Source: Chara braunii
Taxonomy: Eukaryota; Streptophyta; Charophyceae; Charales; Characeae
Direction: 5' to 3'
Assembly (NCBI GenBank): GCA_003427395.1
Contig: BFEA01000488.1
Location: forward strand, 476,444-526,828
Length of the DNA stretch: 50,385 bases
The position numbers and the translations under genes were made by a program. Positions within the stretch are counted from its first letter, which is position 1. Every line of letters starts with the position of its first letter. Under the pieces are notes generated by a model. That model ran no database searches. It worked only from the letters and a program-made list of their open reading frames with translations, and had not been told where the DNA came from. This document shows positions 31,550 through 43,789 of this stretch, piece by piece.

Positions 31550-32287
31550 ATGGGGTCGAGGGAGCTCGAGATGGAAGTACCTCACGGAAAAATTGGGGTC
31601 GAGGAACTTGCGTACCTGCTGGGTGTGCGTAATTGGGAGCAAAACAACCTACCCAAGGTTGAGATCAGCTTGTTCAAGGGCTATCATATTTTTGGCTTTC
31701 TTGACAAGTTTGAACAGATAGCGTCCCACTGCAAGTGGAATGAGGAGCAGATGATGAAATAGGTGATAAACTATATTCATATAGACTTGAAGAATGAAGT
31801 TAGTGGATTGATTAGAAGTGAGGGGTCATCATGGAGGAAGTTTTATGATAACATGTGGAATAAATACCGGCTAGGAGAGGAACAGTTTACCGAAGATGAT
31901 CTTGAAAAGATACATCGGTATAGTTATGTGTTAGTAGGGCACATTCTGGCAGAGTATGAGCGGGCATCGCGCAAGGTCTGGGCATTGTTTGAATATGACA
32001 AGTGTTTTGTCTTCCTCATGAACTTCACAGATGCTGAGCCACGAGACTTGATTCGTGGGACAGAGGGAAGATTAATGTGGGTTAAGATCCGAGAGAACTT
32101 TGAGCAAGGGGATTTCGACCTGTACCTCTGCCATACTCACCAGGAAACAAGGAAAAGAAAGGAGGCGTTGGATAGTGAGAAGAATGGGCATGACAAAAAA
32201 CCAAATGACCTGGCAGCAGGCACCTCTGGCGGTATGATAGCTGGATTTCAGAAGGACGCTAAGATCGTCAAACGAAACCATAGATGA
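31550..32287 (+). pseudogene. gag: gag capsid-like region (outer element)
   Basis: ATG at 31550; in-frame TAG at 31760-31762; stop TGA at 32285. The order of motifs is KVEISLFKGY, FLDKFEQIASHCKWNE, the amber stop, YIHIDLKNEV, a W-RKFYDNMWNKY helix, EYERASRKVW, CFVFLMNFTD and GRLMWVKIRENF. These align in order with the inner element's capsid-like gag (about 11600-12000), so the two elements are related families. The knuckle expected downstream is separated by an AT-rich insertion. No pol follows. Confidence 0.72.
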
Positions 32288-32330
32288 AACAAAGAGAAGG
32301 AAAGAGAGTCGTGTGCTGAGAGAAAAGAGG

Positions 32331-32867
32331 TACACGTTATACAACATAAAAATTCCCGTGAGAAATGAAAGTTGAAAAAACATTCCATAAAAAAAAAATC
32401 TTTCATATTTATAAATTATCATTCCAATGTTTGTCAAATTCTACAATTTTCAGTTGTATTTGATAAGTTCCCGTTTAAATATGAACTTTTCCTTCCAACT
32501 ACATCGATTTGTTCAAGATGGAATGGAAGTCTGGACGAGTTTATGAAATGTTGAAATTAAACTTTCATTCTACTACAACAAATATTTTCTAATTAGATTG
32601 GATTAACCTATTTATGACTGAAAATCCTTACTTAGAATGACAGTTCAATTAAAATATTTCATGAACTCATCCTGACTTTCATTCCATCTCTAGCATGCAG
32701 TTCAAATAAGAAGGGATACCCCATTCTTGGAAGGAAAGTTCTCAAGTAAGACGAAAAAATTTAAAATTGGAATGATATTTTTTAAGATGGAATAAAAAAT
32801 TAAAATTTAGAAAGTAATTTTACTATAGAATGAATATTTAATTCTGAAAAAATTTTCTGTTGTAGTG
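32331..32867. mobile_element. AT-rich CACTA-like miniature element inside gag (or intron)
   Basis: The right end reads ...AAAATTTTCTGTTGTAGTG, whose complement begins CACTACAACAGAAAATTTT, as CACTA-superfamily ends do. The left end, TACACGTTATACAACATAAA, shares ACAACA-x2-AAAATT with it but is poorer. AGG is present on both sides (32328-32330, 32868-32870), fitting the 3-bp duplication of that superfamily. The 537-bp interior is very AT-rich with repeated CATTCCA/AGATGGAAT words in both orientations, like subterminal repeats. The alternative is an intron, because TTTTCTGTTGTAG is also a good 3' splice site. Confidence 0.5.
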
Positions 32868-33155
32868 AGGAATGCTGTCACTCATACCTGTGAGAGGACG
32901 CTTGAAGCTTCAAGTGAGAAGGGCATAGAGGAGCGAAGGGTTCAGGAAGAAGTTGGTGTAGCCCTACTGCCCGCTACGTCGGATCCTAACAAAAGGAAGT
33001 GTGATGATAAGTCTATGTCGTCAACTGTAAGTCGGACAAGACGAAGGAATACAAGGGGGCGAGAATGGTGGGCACGGATAGTTTGTGCTTGTTGTGGGGA
33101 GACTGGTCACACCCCTCGCAGATGTAAGATGGCAAAGAGAGGAGTTGAGAGGTGA
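32868..33155 (+). pseudogene. gag: gag C-terminal fragment with CCHC knuckle (outer element)
   Basis: A frame of about 95 codons, basic, with a perfect CX2CX4HX4C knuckle (CACCGETGHTPRRC, about 33085-33126). It is not in the same frame as the upstream gag piece even after removing the 540-bp insertion, so there is also a frameshift or a splice. The stop TGA overlaps AG/GTGAGT at 33150, a consensus 5' splice site. A nucleocapsid-like RNA-binding role follows from the knuckle. Confidence 0.65.
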
Positions 33156-35414
33156 GTTTTTTTTGCCTGGATAAGGGTTTTGTCTTTTCTAGCAGCTATT
33201 ATTTGTCGCATTCTTAACAGGAGAGAGGTAGAATGGTGTCAGCAGTCTTGAATGACTAATAAGCAGGCACTCGAAAATGCTATGACGGTGCGGAAGGCTC
33301 GGTTGGTAGAACTAATAAGCGATTATCTGCTTATTTTGCTTTTTTTACCGGACCTATGAGTTCTACGAGATGTAGGTGCCATCTAGCAAATATTTATGAT
33401 CTCGAGTGTGCGTTTTTACTTTTTTGAGATTGTGCGTACATTCTGGATCGGACTACAGCAGGTTGTCAGGTACAAATGAAGGTTTTTTAAGGGACAGTCG
33501 ATCGTACGTTGACACTAACCCATTTTTGTGAGAACGTTTGAGATCCTTTTGTGTATATCAGTTGGTTATAGTCTATATGGTATGATATATAAGATTACTT
33601 GATTTTGATTGGGACCAAGAATTATGATGATTTGAGGTTTGTGAAGATTGGAAACTCAAGATAATTTGATTTTCCTTTGAGGGTCATCTTGGTATGAGTT
33701 TGGATTCCCCCGGAGTGCAGGATCGTGCGTATTCTGATTGTCATTGACATTCTCGCCATTGTGGTCTTGTGGGTCTTTCTATGTTTTATTTAATTAATAT
33801 AATGAAGTGTGTTTGAACCAAAAAGAGGGCTCAATGAAGTGAAGGAAGCGTGGTTTTAAGTGAAGGATTTATGAGAGGCTTGAAAAGTCTAAAAAATTAT
33901 ATAAAGGGAGAGGTTATGCTTGAAGGCGGCCTTAGTGGTTATTGGTTTCATCTGGACTTATCTTCAAGCGAAAGGTATTTTAAAGTTTATATGAATAGAC
34001 CATCCATGAGTGGAAGAATGGCTTACGGATTTTTTGGTTGATTCTCCTTCAAGGGGGAAGGGGTCTTAAAAAGTTCTTATGGAAGATTCACCCTCGAGAG
34101 GAAGGGGTGGCTTAGGAAGATTTTTATGGAGTTAGAGTATTATCCTGACCAAATCGGCAGTTCCACTTTGTTGGTCCTCAGCTGCCCGTAAGCGTGTCAT
34201 CTGCGGCAGGGAAACCTGTTAAGTAAGAAAACCCTTGCCTGACCAGTGGCTGTGAGTCCCGGGTGGTTTTGTGTATGGCAGGGGGTAAGGAAATCACCGT
34301 TCGATTTGGCATCCCCGCTTGCATAGTCACGCAAAAGCTGGTAAAGACAGCACGGGCAATGTGGAAGCCTGCTGGGTGTAAGTCCTTCATTCAACGTATT
34401 ATGGGTCACAAGCGGTCTAGTCTGTGATGGGGATTTTTATGATTAAGACTCATTGAGAAAAATTGAACTTTTGACTAATAGCCGGTGGGAGCGTCATCTA
34501 CGGCTGAACGGATCAGCCTGATTATGAGGCCCTCCAATCGGCTATAGTTTTGATTAAAAGTCACGTAAGTTTTATTTTGAAGGAACATTATGAGCGGTTG
34601 CTCACCGAGCAAAACTTATGGGTGAGATTAACAAAGTGTGTGATGAAAGCGGATAACCCCGCTTGTAAAAGTAGGAGTTATGGATAAAAGGGGGTGATCT
34701 TCTTTTATTTTGAAAGACTAAGTGGATATCACTACTTATCCCTTTAATGAATTAGTAAAATGAGTGGTGTCTGCATGATAGTAATGGCTTGTGAGACTCA
34801 GTTTAACGGGGTCTTACCCATAAGGTGCATTTGTGGCGTGTGTGGGGGGGTCAAACACCCTACTCTTCTGTTTAGGTGAGGGATTGAGGTGTCTGATTAG
34901 TCCACACAAAGAGATATTTCCTTGAGAAAAGCTTGAAAAAGATGTATGACTGAGTTGAGTCTGAATGATCTTTATAATCCACGGCTGGATTGAGTTTTAG
35001 TTGGTGGTAGGATGATCAGTGTGCCCGATACGATAAAATATTGTTCAAAGAGACTGAAAGTGTTGTAGTCTTGAGTTTGACTTTGGATAACTTCCTGTCC
35101 GTATTTATAGTCAGTGGAAAGTGGCTTTATCCAATTGTTAAATCAGAGGTTGAAGAGTGTCTTTGCCTAGCCGATTATTCGGCTATTGAAGATTTCTATT
35201 TTTTTTAGGAATTGAATGATATCGTTTGACCATGGACTTTTGGCCAGTTGTTTTGAGGAATCGAGTCTTGGAATTGGTATAACTTAATGACTTTTTTAAT
35301 TGAGTTAGAGGCTGAGGAGGTTATCGTGTACTTCCTGTGAGGACTTTGTTTGAGCGGTATTCGTTATGATTGTGTGTTGCGACGGGGACGTCGCTTAATA
35401 AGGTTCGGGTAGGC
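33156..35414 (+). other. Outer element 3' internal region, no gene seen
   Basis: About 2.3 kb without protease, RT, RNase H or integrase motifs in any frame I examined. Short purine-rich direct repeats occur near 34035-34125 (CAAGGGGGAAGGGG, GAGGAAGGGGTGG). No clear polypurine tract is seen just before 35415. It looks like the remnant or filler of a pol-less element. Confidence 0.4.
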
Positions 35415-35421
35415 TGTCGTA

Positions 35422-35447
35422 CCAAATACCCTTACAAGGGTATTTGG
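35422..35447. repeat. 12-bp near-perfect palindrome at outer LTR start
   Basis: CCAAATACCCTT (35422-35433) and its exact complement (35436-35447) are separated by AC, seven bases after the TGTCG terminus. It is not found at the equivalent place near position 100, where the LTR copies diverge. Confidence 0.8.
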
Positions 35448-37006
35448 CGTGATTTCTGCAAGTCGCACTAGTGCAGTCCCGTCCGTCTGACAGGCCGCGC
35501 GCGAAAGGAAGCCCTGGTCCTCGACTGGGCGAGCGGAGAGCGCGGGGCACTGACGGCAAGGCGCAACCATGCGCAGCCTGGGTGTGCGCGGCATCGAGGG
35601 TAGAGGGACGCGCGACCCCTCGGCCCGTTACCCCTTTGTGTTCCCCCGCGTCCATTTTTATTAATTATTCTGTGTATTATTATTATTTTATTTTATTTTA
35701 TTTTATTTGTCAGGCCCGCATTTGCTGATAACCGGTTTTGAGGCCGACGTTGGGTACGGTGGCCAATACGGCAGTCGGACACCTTGGGCAGGCCCATTGA
35801 AATTCCTGCGTGATTGGGGCCTTGACAAAATCCGACCCGCTTCGGAACACGGACCGGAGAGGTCAACGGACGTGGAGGTGGCGGGGCCCGTAGTCGTGGT
35901 TTCCCTCACTTCCTGCGTGGAGAGCGTCGGTAGCCTGAGGGAAAAGGGGACATGGAGAACATTCCGAGCAAGCCCGTGGGGCTGCAGCCAAAGGATGTGG
36001 TGGACCTTTCGCAGGCGCACCGCCCGCCAACCACGACTGCTGCGAGAGACTTGGATGCACCAGGGCGGACACCATAACTGCTCATGTGGGGCTAATCTTC
36101 ACCCCAGTCCTTCAAAAGGTTCCCAACTATTATTGCCACCAAGGTCTGCACCGGGTCCCGCCCAACCAAGGCATATGCAGCAAGCGAACCATGCGCCCTC
36201 CAAACCCGTGTCGTGCGTGGGTTGCTTGTTGCGGTCCTATCAGTCGTCGGGCGGATTGCTTTCGGCAGATGAGCGGTCTGTGTCGATGGACGTCGCTGTA
36301 GTGTCCGGGTTGGTGAGGCAAGGCAAAGAAGGCCGGAGGCAGCGCGCACAGAGGGAAGGGAGAACGGGTTGGGTGCCCGTCAGTACGAAGTGCGACCGGG
36401 GCAGGCCAGAGGACGCGCGGAGGAGGGCCGCAGTACCGCTACTATATGCGGATCGCCTGTCTTACTTGTGTATAGGGGCGAACGAGTAATCGGACCAGCG
36501 GCTCCCTTCGAGATTTCTCTCAGTTTTGGCTGAGACAGTCGGGCTCACTCAGCTGTACCGGGCGTTGCGACGAGCAGGCTGGCAGAGGGCTACACGACGA
36601 AGAGTGAGCGCGGCGTTAGGCAGGCATCGAGCGAGGCGGCGGGCAACTGAGAAGGCTGGTCGGGCAGCGCAGCGCTGAGCAGCAGCGGGCGCTGAGACAG
36701 GGAGAGGAAGCAAGGGGGAGACGGGTATCAGCGAGCAGAGCGAAGTACCAAGAGGGATGAATCAGGGCGTGAGGTGAGCCAGGTTCATTCAGAAATAGAG
36801 GTAGGTGATGGCGGAGATAGATCGAGCAACTAACTCGAACCTCTATGGATTTAGACCGGGAAAGAGGATAGGGTAGGGTTTTAGGGGCGGGCGATGCCAT
36901 ATTTGAGGTCGGAATTAGCAAAGAGTTAGTAGGAAAGGAGATTAGTAGAGAAACGTGTGCGCGGAGAGATGGCGAAAGTGACTGTGGCAGAAGTGAAAGT
37001 TATGTA

Positions 37007-37401
37007 ACTCGCCCGTTTCTTGACGAAAACGGGCGAGTAAAGATCCGTTTCGAGGGTTCTTAGACATGGCGAATCCATTGGTGAAGTTAGTTTGGACGTA
37101 AAAGGAGTGTAGAGTGAGGAAGAGGAGATAAGTCGTGCGCGAAGAGTGTCTGGACTGAAAGATGGCGGGAGCAGAAGTTTTATATCTCGCTCAATCCTCG
37201 ATGGATTTGAGCGAGATAAAATACTAAGTAGGGGTTTTGAGGTGCCGCGAGTGGAATGGCGTGGTTAGAATTTGCAGTCGGGCAGTAGTTTTTGTGTTGT
37301 ATGAGTTATAGTCTGCGCGGAGGAGTCGAGGAGGAAAAAAAAAGAAGGACAGGGGAGTAAAGATTACGTAGTCCGCTCGTTTCTTCGTAAAAACGAACGA
37401 G
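37007..37401 (+). repeat. Three-hairpin series, copy 2
   Basis: Counterparts of 26340-26733: arms at 37007-37018/37027-37038, 37184-37194/37207-37217 and 37376-37381/37396-37401. Stem sequences are identical between LTR copies, although nearby bases differ. Confidence 0.75.
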
Positions 37402-39192
37402 GGAAGGACCTGAACGAAGGTTTCGAGGGAGTGCGGAATGATTGGTCGCGACAGCAATGGAGTTGGTGCGGCGGTCTGGCCGGGATCCGTCGTGGGGGCT
37501 GCGCTGTGCATGGCGGAAGTAAGGTGAGGATGGGGAGTTGAATGTATCTTTCCACGTTTCAGCAGGAGATTCATTCTCATTTTCTGTCATGCGTGGGAAG
37601 TAGCGAGTGGCCAGCCGCGGGAACCGAGAATTACCTACTGGCGGGCGCATGCAGAAGGGGGAGGTCCATCCCGAGGTCGCCCATCTCATTGGAGGGCAGT
37701 GTGGTGTTTGGAGACTTACCATTGGGTTGTTGTGCTGCCCTCCTCATCGATCAGAGCACCAACGAAGGAAGCAACCTCCCTCTGTTCCGGTGCATGAGCG
37801 ATATGAAAGTGGGTGCATATCTGACTTATTTCCGGTGTCCGTCGCTGAAGCCGTACCCGCTGTCCCCTTCGGACAGTGACTGTGTGCCATAGTCGGTGGC
37901 CACTACTACTGGTTGCGATCAGATGTAAAGATAGTTAGGTGCTGGCTGCGAAGAAAGTCGGGGAATATGAGAGAGGCTGGAGGCTTACGTGCTGGACGGA
38001 GCGTTGCTTGCCTTATCAGTAGAAGCAACCTCTTCCAAGCCGACCGATTGCGGATCTGAGCTTGGATCCAGAGGAGTATCGGGTTCTGAGTTATCCGGGT
38101 TCGGACGAAGCAAGCATTGGCGAGTTGAGGACTCTTGCCTGATTCTGTGGGAAGTGGTGCAAAGTCGTTTTGAGCTGGCAGCAGTGGCAGGGGCAACTAA
38201 CTCTTGCTGCAGTTCAGCCGGGCACTTTACAAACTTTACTGCTGGTATACTGTGCGAAAAGGGAGACTGTTGCATGCTAACTTTGTGACCCACTGTGTTG
38301 TCTTGTCAAGTGCCTACGCTATGATAGTGGTGCAGCTGCTACAGATCTTGGTGTCGGCTGCTGTTTACTGTTGTGACATGGGGTGAAGATACCGCTAAAA
38401 AGTTTGACGAGTAGCATCAAGGAATATGTGGCGTTGGGCACATGTGTTGCGTCATATTGCCGCACAGTTGCCTACACTACAACTAAGGCATAGTGGTAAG
38501 TGCTATTTAGATGTCATTTTTTTAAGCTGCGTAGTGAGAGTCTAGACAACAGTACCGAGGTTGCTGTTTGAAGGAGTGGTCGGGCTCAACTAGGGGATCA
38601 CCATTGCGATTTGGAGGCTCGTCTCGAAAGGTTGTTTCGGCAGTTCGACTTTAGGTTTGACCAGGCTGCTACGCATTCTGGCCGCCATTGCGAGGCTCTA
38701 AGGAGACTGAAGATAACAAGGCCCCCTCCTGCGAGTCTGAGAGCACCCCTCTTGTATCTGAGAGTCTCAAACCGGCCTTTCTTCTGCCCTTCTTACTCTC
38801 AGTCTAATCTTGGTTACGAGAGGAAGGCGGCACACTGGGTTGCAACCCGTAGGACCGCAGCAAGACTCTATGGGGTGTCAGCCCACCGATTGCGGGAGCT
38901 CTGCCGAAACTCAGGAGGAGTTCTGGAGGCAGGAAACTGAAAGGTAACCATTGCTTCCCCTCTATAAATCTAGTTATAACCCTTACTTGTATTCATTGCT
39001 ATGTTTGACTGACTATGTTGCCTGTACCCCTATTTTGACTTTCAGTTTGACTTTCAGAACACAATCCAGAATATATGTGCAATGGCAGTTTTAGTTTTGT
39101 TGTCTGTTTGAAAGCAGATCGTAACGAAGGGTTGCATTAGGGGAAAGGCTGAGAGGAAGGCAGTTTGCTTGAGTCTGAACGGGTCTTATAGG

Positions 39193-39812
39193 GTCAGGCA
39201 TTGTTTCTAAGACGAATGGTCTGACTGCTATGTTTATTTGGATGTTTTATGAAGGGTCAGACATTGTTTCTAAGATGAATGGTCTGGTTGCTGTGTTTAT
39301 TTCTGAGGGTCTGCCTGATTGAAGGGGTTTAAGTTTTTGTTTTGTTCTGAGGGAGGTTCAGGCCAAAGACTAGACATTGTTTCTAAGACGAATGGTCTAA
39401 GTCTAAAGCCACAGGAATATAATGTGAACAAAGGAGTAAAGCTCTCTATATTTCTATGTATTTATACATTTATGAGAACAAGGCTAGCCAGACATTGTTT
39501 CTAAGACGAATGGTCTGACTATAGCCTTATCACAAAGCAAGAGAGTATAACTAAGAGCTATAACTGAAGGTAACTTGGGTAGGCTGAGCATTGTTTCTAA
39601 TACCAATGACTCAGTCCTATGCTCGGTTGGAAGATTAAATTCAAAGAATTGTATATTACTTGACTATTTAAACAAACCAGGGCGACTAAGCATTGTTTCT
39701 AAGACGAATGACTTAGTCATATGCCCAATGAAGAGAGAAGTAGTTATGCAACCTATTCGTGTATAAGTTAGGCAGAGAGTTGACATTGTTTCTAAGACCA
39801 ATGACCTAACTC
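39193..39812 (+). repeat. Conserved-loop hairpin family, 7 members (outer 3' LTR)
   Basis: Arms: GTCAGGC/GTCTGAC (39193/39219), CAGAC/GTCTG (39258/39282), AGACTAGAC/GTCTA-A-GTCT (39367/39395), CAGAC/GTCTG (39489/39513), CTGAG/CTCAG (39584/39610), GACTAAG/CTTAGTC (39684/39712), and either GAGTT/AACTC (39777/39808) or GTTAGG/CCTAAC (39767/39805). Members 6 and 7 lack an intact equivalent in the 5' LTR because of the deletion. Member 5 has a changed loop (GTTTCTAATACC). Confidence 0.85.
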
Positions 39813-40149
39813 GATGTCCTATGTAAGCATGGTATAAAGGGCTAAATCATGAAAGATTATGAACTATTGTTTGTTAAGTTAACTTGGGGATAGTGAGAGT
39901 ACTTATCTTTGTGGTTTGGCCTGCATGTGACAGCGTGCGACTACTATTTAGTCCGAGTTTTAGTTTTGATAGGTAGTGGCTTTAGTTACTCGCCACGTGC
40001 TAGAGCCATAGGAGTTAGTTTCAATTTTTGCATTTTCAAAGCCAAGTTTATTTTTACTTAGGTCAATTTCTTCATTTTCTGGGATCTTTTATTATACTTG
40101 AGCGGATCGCCAGAGTTGTCACCTGTCGAAATATAGTCCGTCTCCTTTA

Positions 40150-40470
40150 AACTAAGAAAATTTCGGTAGCGCTTCCCGTAGGACAAGTGTCTTTCGAGAA
40201 TTTATATCAACCTAAATATGACAACAAAAATAATCTTCTACCTTTCAAAGTCAAATTTTCTCTAACTCCCTGATTTATGAAAAAATTGGGGAGCACTCCC
40301 TTTAGAAAAGGAGACTTCCCAGATTTTCACTAAGCGAGATATATAGAAATCAAACAAGTTGAACTTTTAAAAAGTTAAGTTTTGACTAACTCCTTGGATT
40401 TGCAGAAATCCCGGCAGCGCTTCCCGTAGAGAAAGTGGCTTACCAAGATTTATACAAGACCTATGGGGGA
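40150..40470 (+). repeat. About 124-bp tandem repeat, 3 units
   Basis: Anchors GCGCTTCCCG (40169), GCACTCCCTT (40292) and GCGCTTCCCG (40418), with similar flanks (AGAAATTTCGG / GAAAAAATTGGGG / AGAAATCCCGG), give spacings of 123 and 126 bp. Present only in the 3' LTR of the outer element. Confidence 0.6.
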
Positions 40471-42163
40471 GATTCTGCCATAGATCTACCTTTCTTTTGG
40501 GCGCTGGCTTAGAGGTAGACCTAGGCTTGGCTACTATATGGAAATTCTTGAGTGAGAACGTGTAATGGGGATTTGATCTTCATACATTGACAATTTAGCT
40601 TGGACTTTGACATGTCATATGATACAGGTCTTTTTTGGACGTTCGATCCAGGATTTAGACTAGTTTCAGATTGATCCTACGAGGATCATCTTCTGTTATC
40701 ACTGATAACAGGTCGGCTGGTTGATTGCGACTCGTCGGCTCACGACACAACTTTGCTTAAATTTGTACCTCAACTTGATTGCCTTAGCCCTGAGGCTTGA
40801 TATACTTCCTTGAAGGTCTTAACCAGATTTCTTTCAATGGTCATTATAAAGAAATTATGAGATTTTATGGAGAGTTGGATTATGACTGGGGCTTGAGTGT
40901 GTGAGGCGTGGTGTGAGTTACAAGGAACAATGAAGTTGACCACATTGGTGTATGGCAATGTGATTATTGTGTGTGCCTGTGTTTTATGCAGGTTAGTATT
41001 TTGGAGCTTGGTATATGGGTCATACTTTGGAGGTAATGAAGATGACAACCATGTGACGCATGATCTGCATAGCTGATGGGTTTATGTTTCCCCCTTCTTT
41101 TATTTTATCTCGAGTCCTGATTCAATATATGAGAGTTGGGATGTTTGTTTTATTGATTGATTTTGTTTGTTAATTTTTATAGTTGGACATTGTAGTCCGT
41201 GGCAGCCATCAAAGTCAAACCCCTTGATGTCTTTCCTGACCCAGGATGAGAGAGCTGGTCTACAGGGCCATAAGAGACGATTGTCACCACAAGTATGAAC
41301 CTGTGTACCACCCACTCTCTGCAGAGTGCAGAAGAGGGTGTGGTCTTCAACCGCACTTGGCGGTTGTCCAGCGTCGAGAGATCATTCCCTCAAGGCGCGT
41401 GTCAGCCGACACTTGAGTGTCGAATGCGACCATCGAGATTAACGAGGACCACATGAGTATGGGTACTGCATAGTACGCCATCATTGCGACCCCTTGCGTA
41501 CGCTTGCATTGCGAGTCCATATGAGCTAGCCCTGTGTCCGCGCGGTTTTATCCTAAGTCTCGCGCGCGTCGCCCATCCGATTTCCGCATCAGAGAATTAT
41601 GGGATGACTACTAAGGGACTAGGAATGTTATCGCGTTGTTTGTTCGGTGTCGTTCTATATATGTATATGTATATATGTGTGTGCATGCGTTTTTATTTTT
41701 ATGTTCTATAGAGGGGTGTGCGCGTGGTGTGTGGGATGCGTCGTAGTCGACCGACAACGGGTCGCGCTTGGGACTTCAGCCCCCCAAGATGTCGGTTCGC
41801 GTGCGGGTCCGAAAGAGGCGTATTACCGCACGTACCCCCTACGCTACAGCGAACGAGAAACGCCCTCGGCTGGTCCACCTCTGCAATTGCAACTGATCAG
41901 CTTTCGTATTGTGGGTTGGTAGCTCGGAGGGGATACGCCCACCGAAGAGAGGTGACAACTCCCGTAAGGTGGAGGTGAGTCGTGCCTCGCGTAGGCCCTA
42001 TCCTGTCGTAGGGGCTCGCGAGAGGTATGGCTGGCTCCTCGACCGGAGCGGCTTGCGGAAGCTCCATGTATATTTGCGGCAAAGGATTTATACCAACTCC
42101 TGCGTGACGTGGCCAGGAGGGTGGCGCGCTGCCTTGTGCGGTGCCGGATTGATGCGCTGGACA

Positions 42164-43760
42164 GCAGGGTGACGACTTCATGGGATTGGTGCGTGACGAC
42201 GGACTGTCCACATCGGAGGGGAAGAGAGAAGGAGAGGGAGTTGAGGTTGATGGAAGTGGGTTGCAATTTTCTTTATCTTGTCTCCCTCCTTACTTTTGTA
42301 TATAAATTTTGATCTCGGCTCCGGGGGATTCGCTCGTTTTCTTTTGTTTTTAGAATTTTGGCTTGGTTTCTGTCCACACTCATTTTTGCAATTGGTCTCG
42401 ATCTCGCTTATCGTGTGTTATGTCGAATGAATGGATGAATGAATGTTATGTCTGGTTGCTTTTCTTTTGTATGTGAGTGCCTTTTCTTGCCATTTTTGAT
42501 ACACTTGTGAACATAGTAGGAACTCTCGCGTAGTCGTCTCTATTGTTGTTGGTTTTCTTTGATCTACTGTTGTTGCTGCGATGCCTGATGTGTAGTAGCA
42601 CCTTGTATGCTCATGAATGATTGCGCGCGGGATCAGGGAGTGATTAGATGATTGGATAGTTGTTTGTCCAGAAACAAGCGAATACCTCGCAGGGATGCGT
42701 GTAAGCACGATCTGATCTGTGCAGCCTACACGTATCCACGCGCGCCGATTTGCGACCATCGACGAACTTGACGCCTTGGAGTAGACGGGAATTGCCCTTC
42801 CCCCGCGTACCTAAACGGAAAGGAATTCTGATATCACGTCGGAACATCCCCTTGCCGATTAGACGAGTGTGAGATAATTCTTCCCCACCGCAATGATAAG
42901 ATGCCGAACTCTTGGGACTTGGAGTACTTTGACCCTTGGGTGAGGGAATGCATTAGGCAAAGATATCCGGAATTCCCCTGCTTAACTGAGAATCGATTAT
43001 GCCCTAGGGAATTTCACTATGCTGTAACCAGGGATCCGAGGTGCCCCGATTATCCAATTACGGATAATTCGCACTACTTCATATCCCTCGGTTTCGTTGT
43101 TATCACTACTAATTTCCCTCCCTTCTGTCTCCTCCTCTTGTATCACCAACTCACGGTGGTTTCGTGAAACTCCATCGCCCTGACTTGAACCCGCACGCCT
43201 TGTGAAAATTGTCGGCGACGCGGCAACCTGCGAGCCCCGAAAACTCGAGGGCCTAGCCAGAACACGCGACGACAGACGCCACGTGCCCGCACCCAAAGGT
43301 CTGACTCATCGGGAACGTACCTATCCTGGTTTAGCCTTTCCCCGAACCGCCGCTCCCAAAACAGACGGATCGGACGACCGTGAATGCACCATGCATACCA
43401 TCTGCCTTATGCTGCACGACATCGAACGACAGCAGGCCGGAAGTAACTCGCCTCTCCCCCCCCCTTAGCCCTATTGCATCAAATTCTGTGCCCCTGAAAC
43501 TTTGCCACAAGAGATCTCAGTTCCGACCTGGGACTCCACCCCCCACTGTCCCAAAAATCCTTGGCACACCCCTTTTCGCACTTCCAGGCCCACATCCCAC
43601 TCCGATCAGGAAGTCGCACTGGGCGTGAGGTTGGGGGCGTCACAGCAGGGTGCCCTGGTTAAGGGTGGTGTAGAAGGGCCGAGCTAGGCTTACAGAGACC
43701 ACACACAGTATACTTACATTGTCGCAGGCCGCAGTAGGCCTGGGGTTAGTACAGAGACTG
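42164..43760. other. Unique flank, no recognised gene
   Basis: Downstream of the outer element. An 88-codon ORF at 42901-43167 (+) begins MPNSWDLEYFDPWVRE and ends in a hydrophobic tail; no motif or homologue in the window supports it. GC-richer text from 43200 to 43700 has only short frames. I see no tRNA or repeat array. Confidence 0.35.
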
Positions 43761-43789
43761 TTCAGGACCATTAGGGTTGCGCTTCAAAG

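Larger units (their letters stand above)
206..42163 (+). mobile_element. Outer LTR retroelement, non-autonomous, hosting a nested element
   Basis: The sequence at 206-1161 plus 25785-29494 matches 35518-42163 as a direct repeat. The left copy ends just before a tRNA-Asp-type primer binding site (29497-29514). The right copy starts TGTCG (35415) and ends GGACA (42163). The internal region (29495-35414) holds a gag remnant and zinc knuckle but no recognisable protease, RT, RNase H or integrase, so the element looks non-autonomous or pol-deleted. The left LTR is split by the inner element at 1162-25784. The left boundary is uncertain, because 1-205 does not align to the start of the right LTR. 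The outer element must be older than the insertion it contains. Confidence 0.8.
35415..42163 (+). repeat. Outer element 3' LTR (6749 bp)
   Basis: Begins TGTCGTACC and ends GGACA, matching the terminal pattern of the inner element. It contains the uninterrupted version of the inner element's target (CCTGT at 36456-36460). A 260-codon frame at 35707-36489 is broken in the other LTR copy, so I do not call it. The part at 39820-41680 is absent from the 5' LTR and shows no gene apart from tandem repeats and a TATAAAG at 39833. Confidence 0.82.

Noticed and set aside
35707-36489. 260-residue ORF in the outer 3' LTR
   Set aside because: The same region in the 5' LTR (about 420-1165) is broken by stops and frameshifts in that frame, and composition changes abruptly; no motif recognised.
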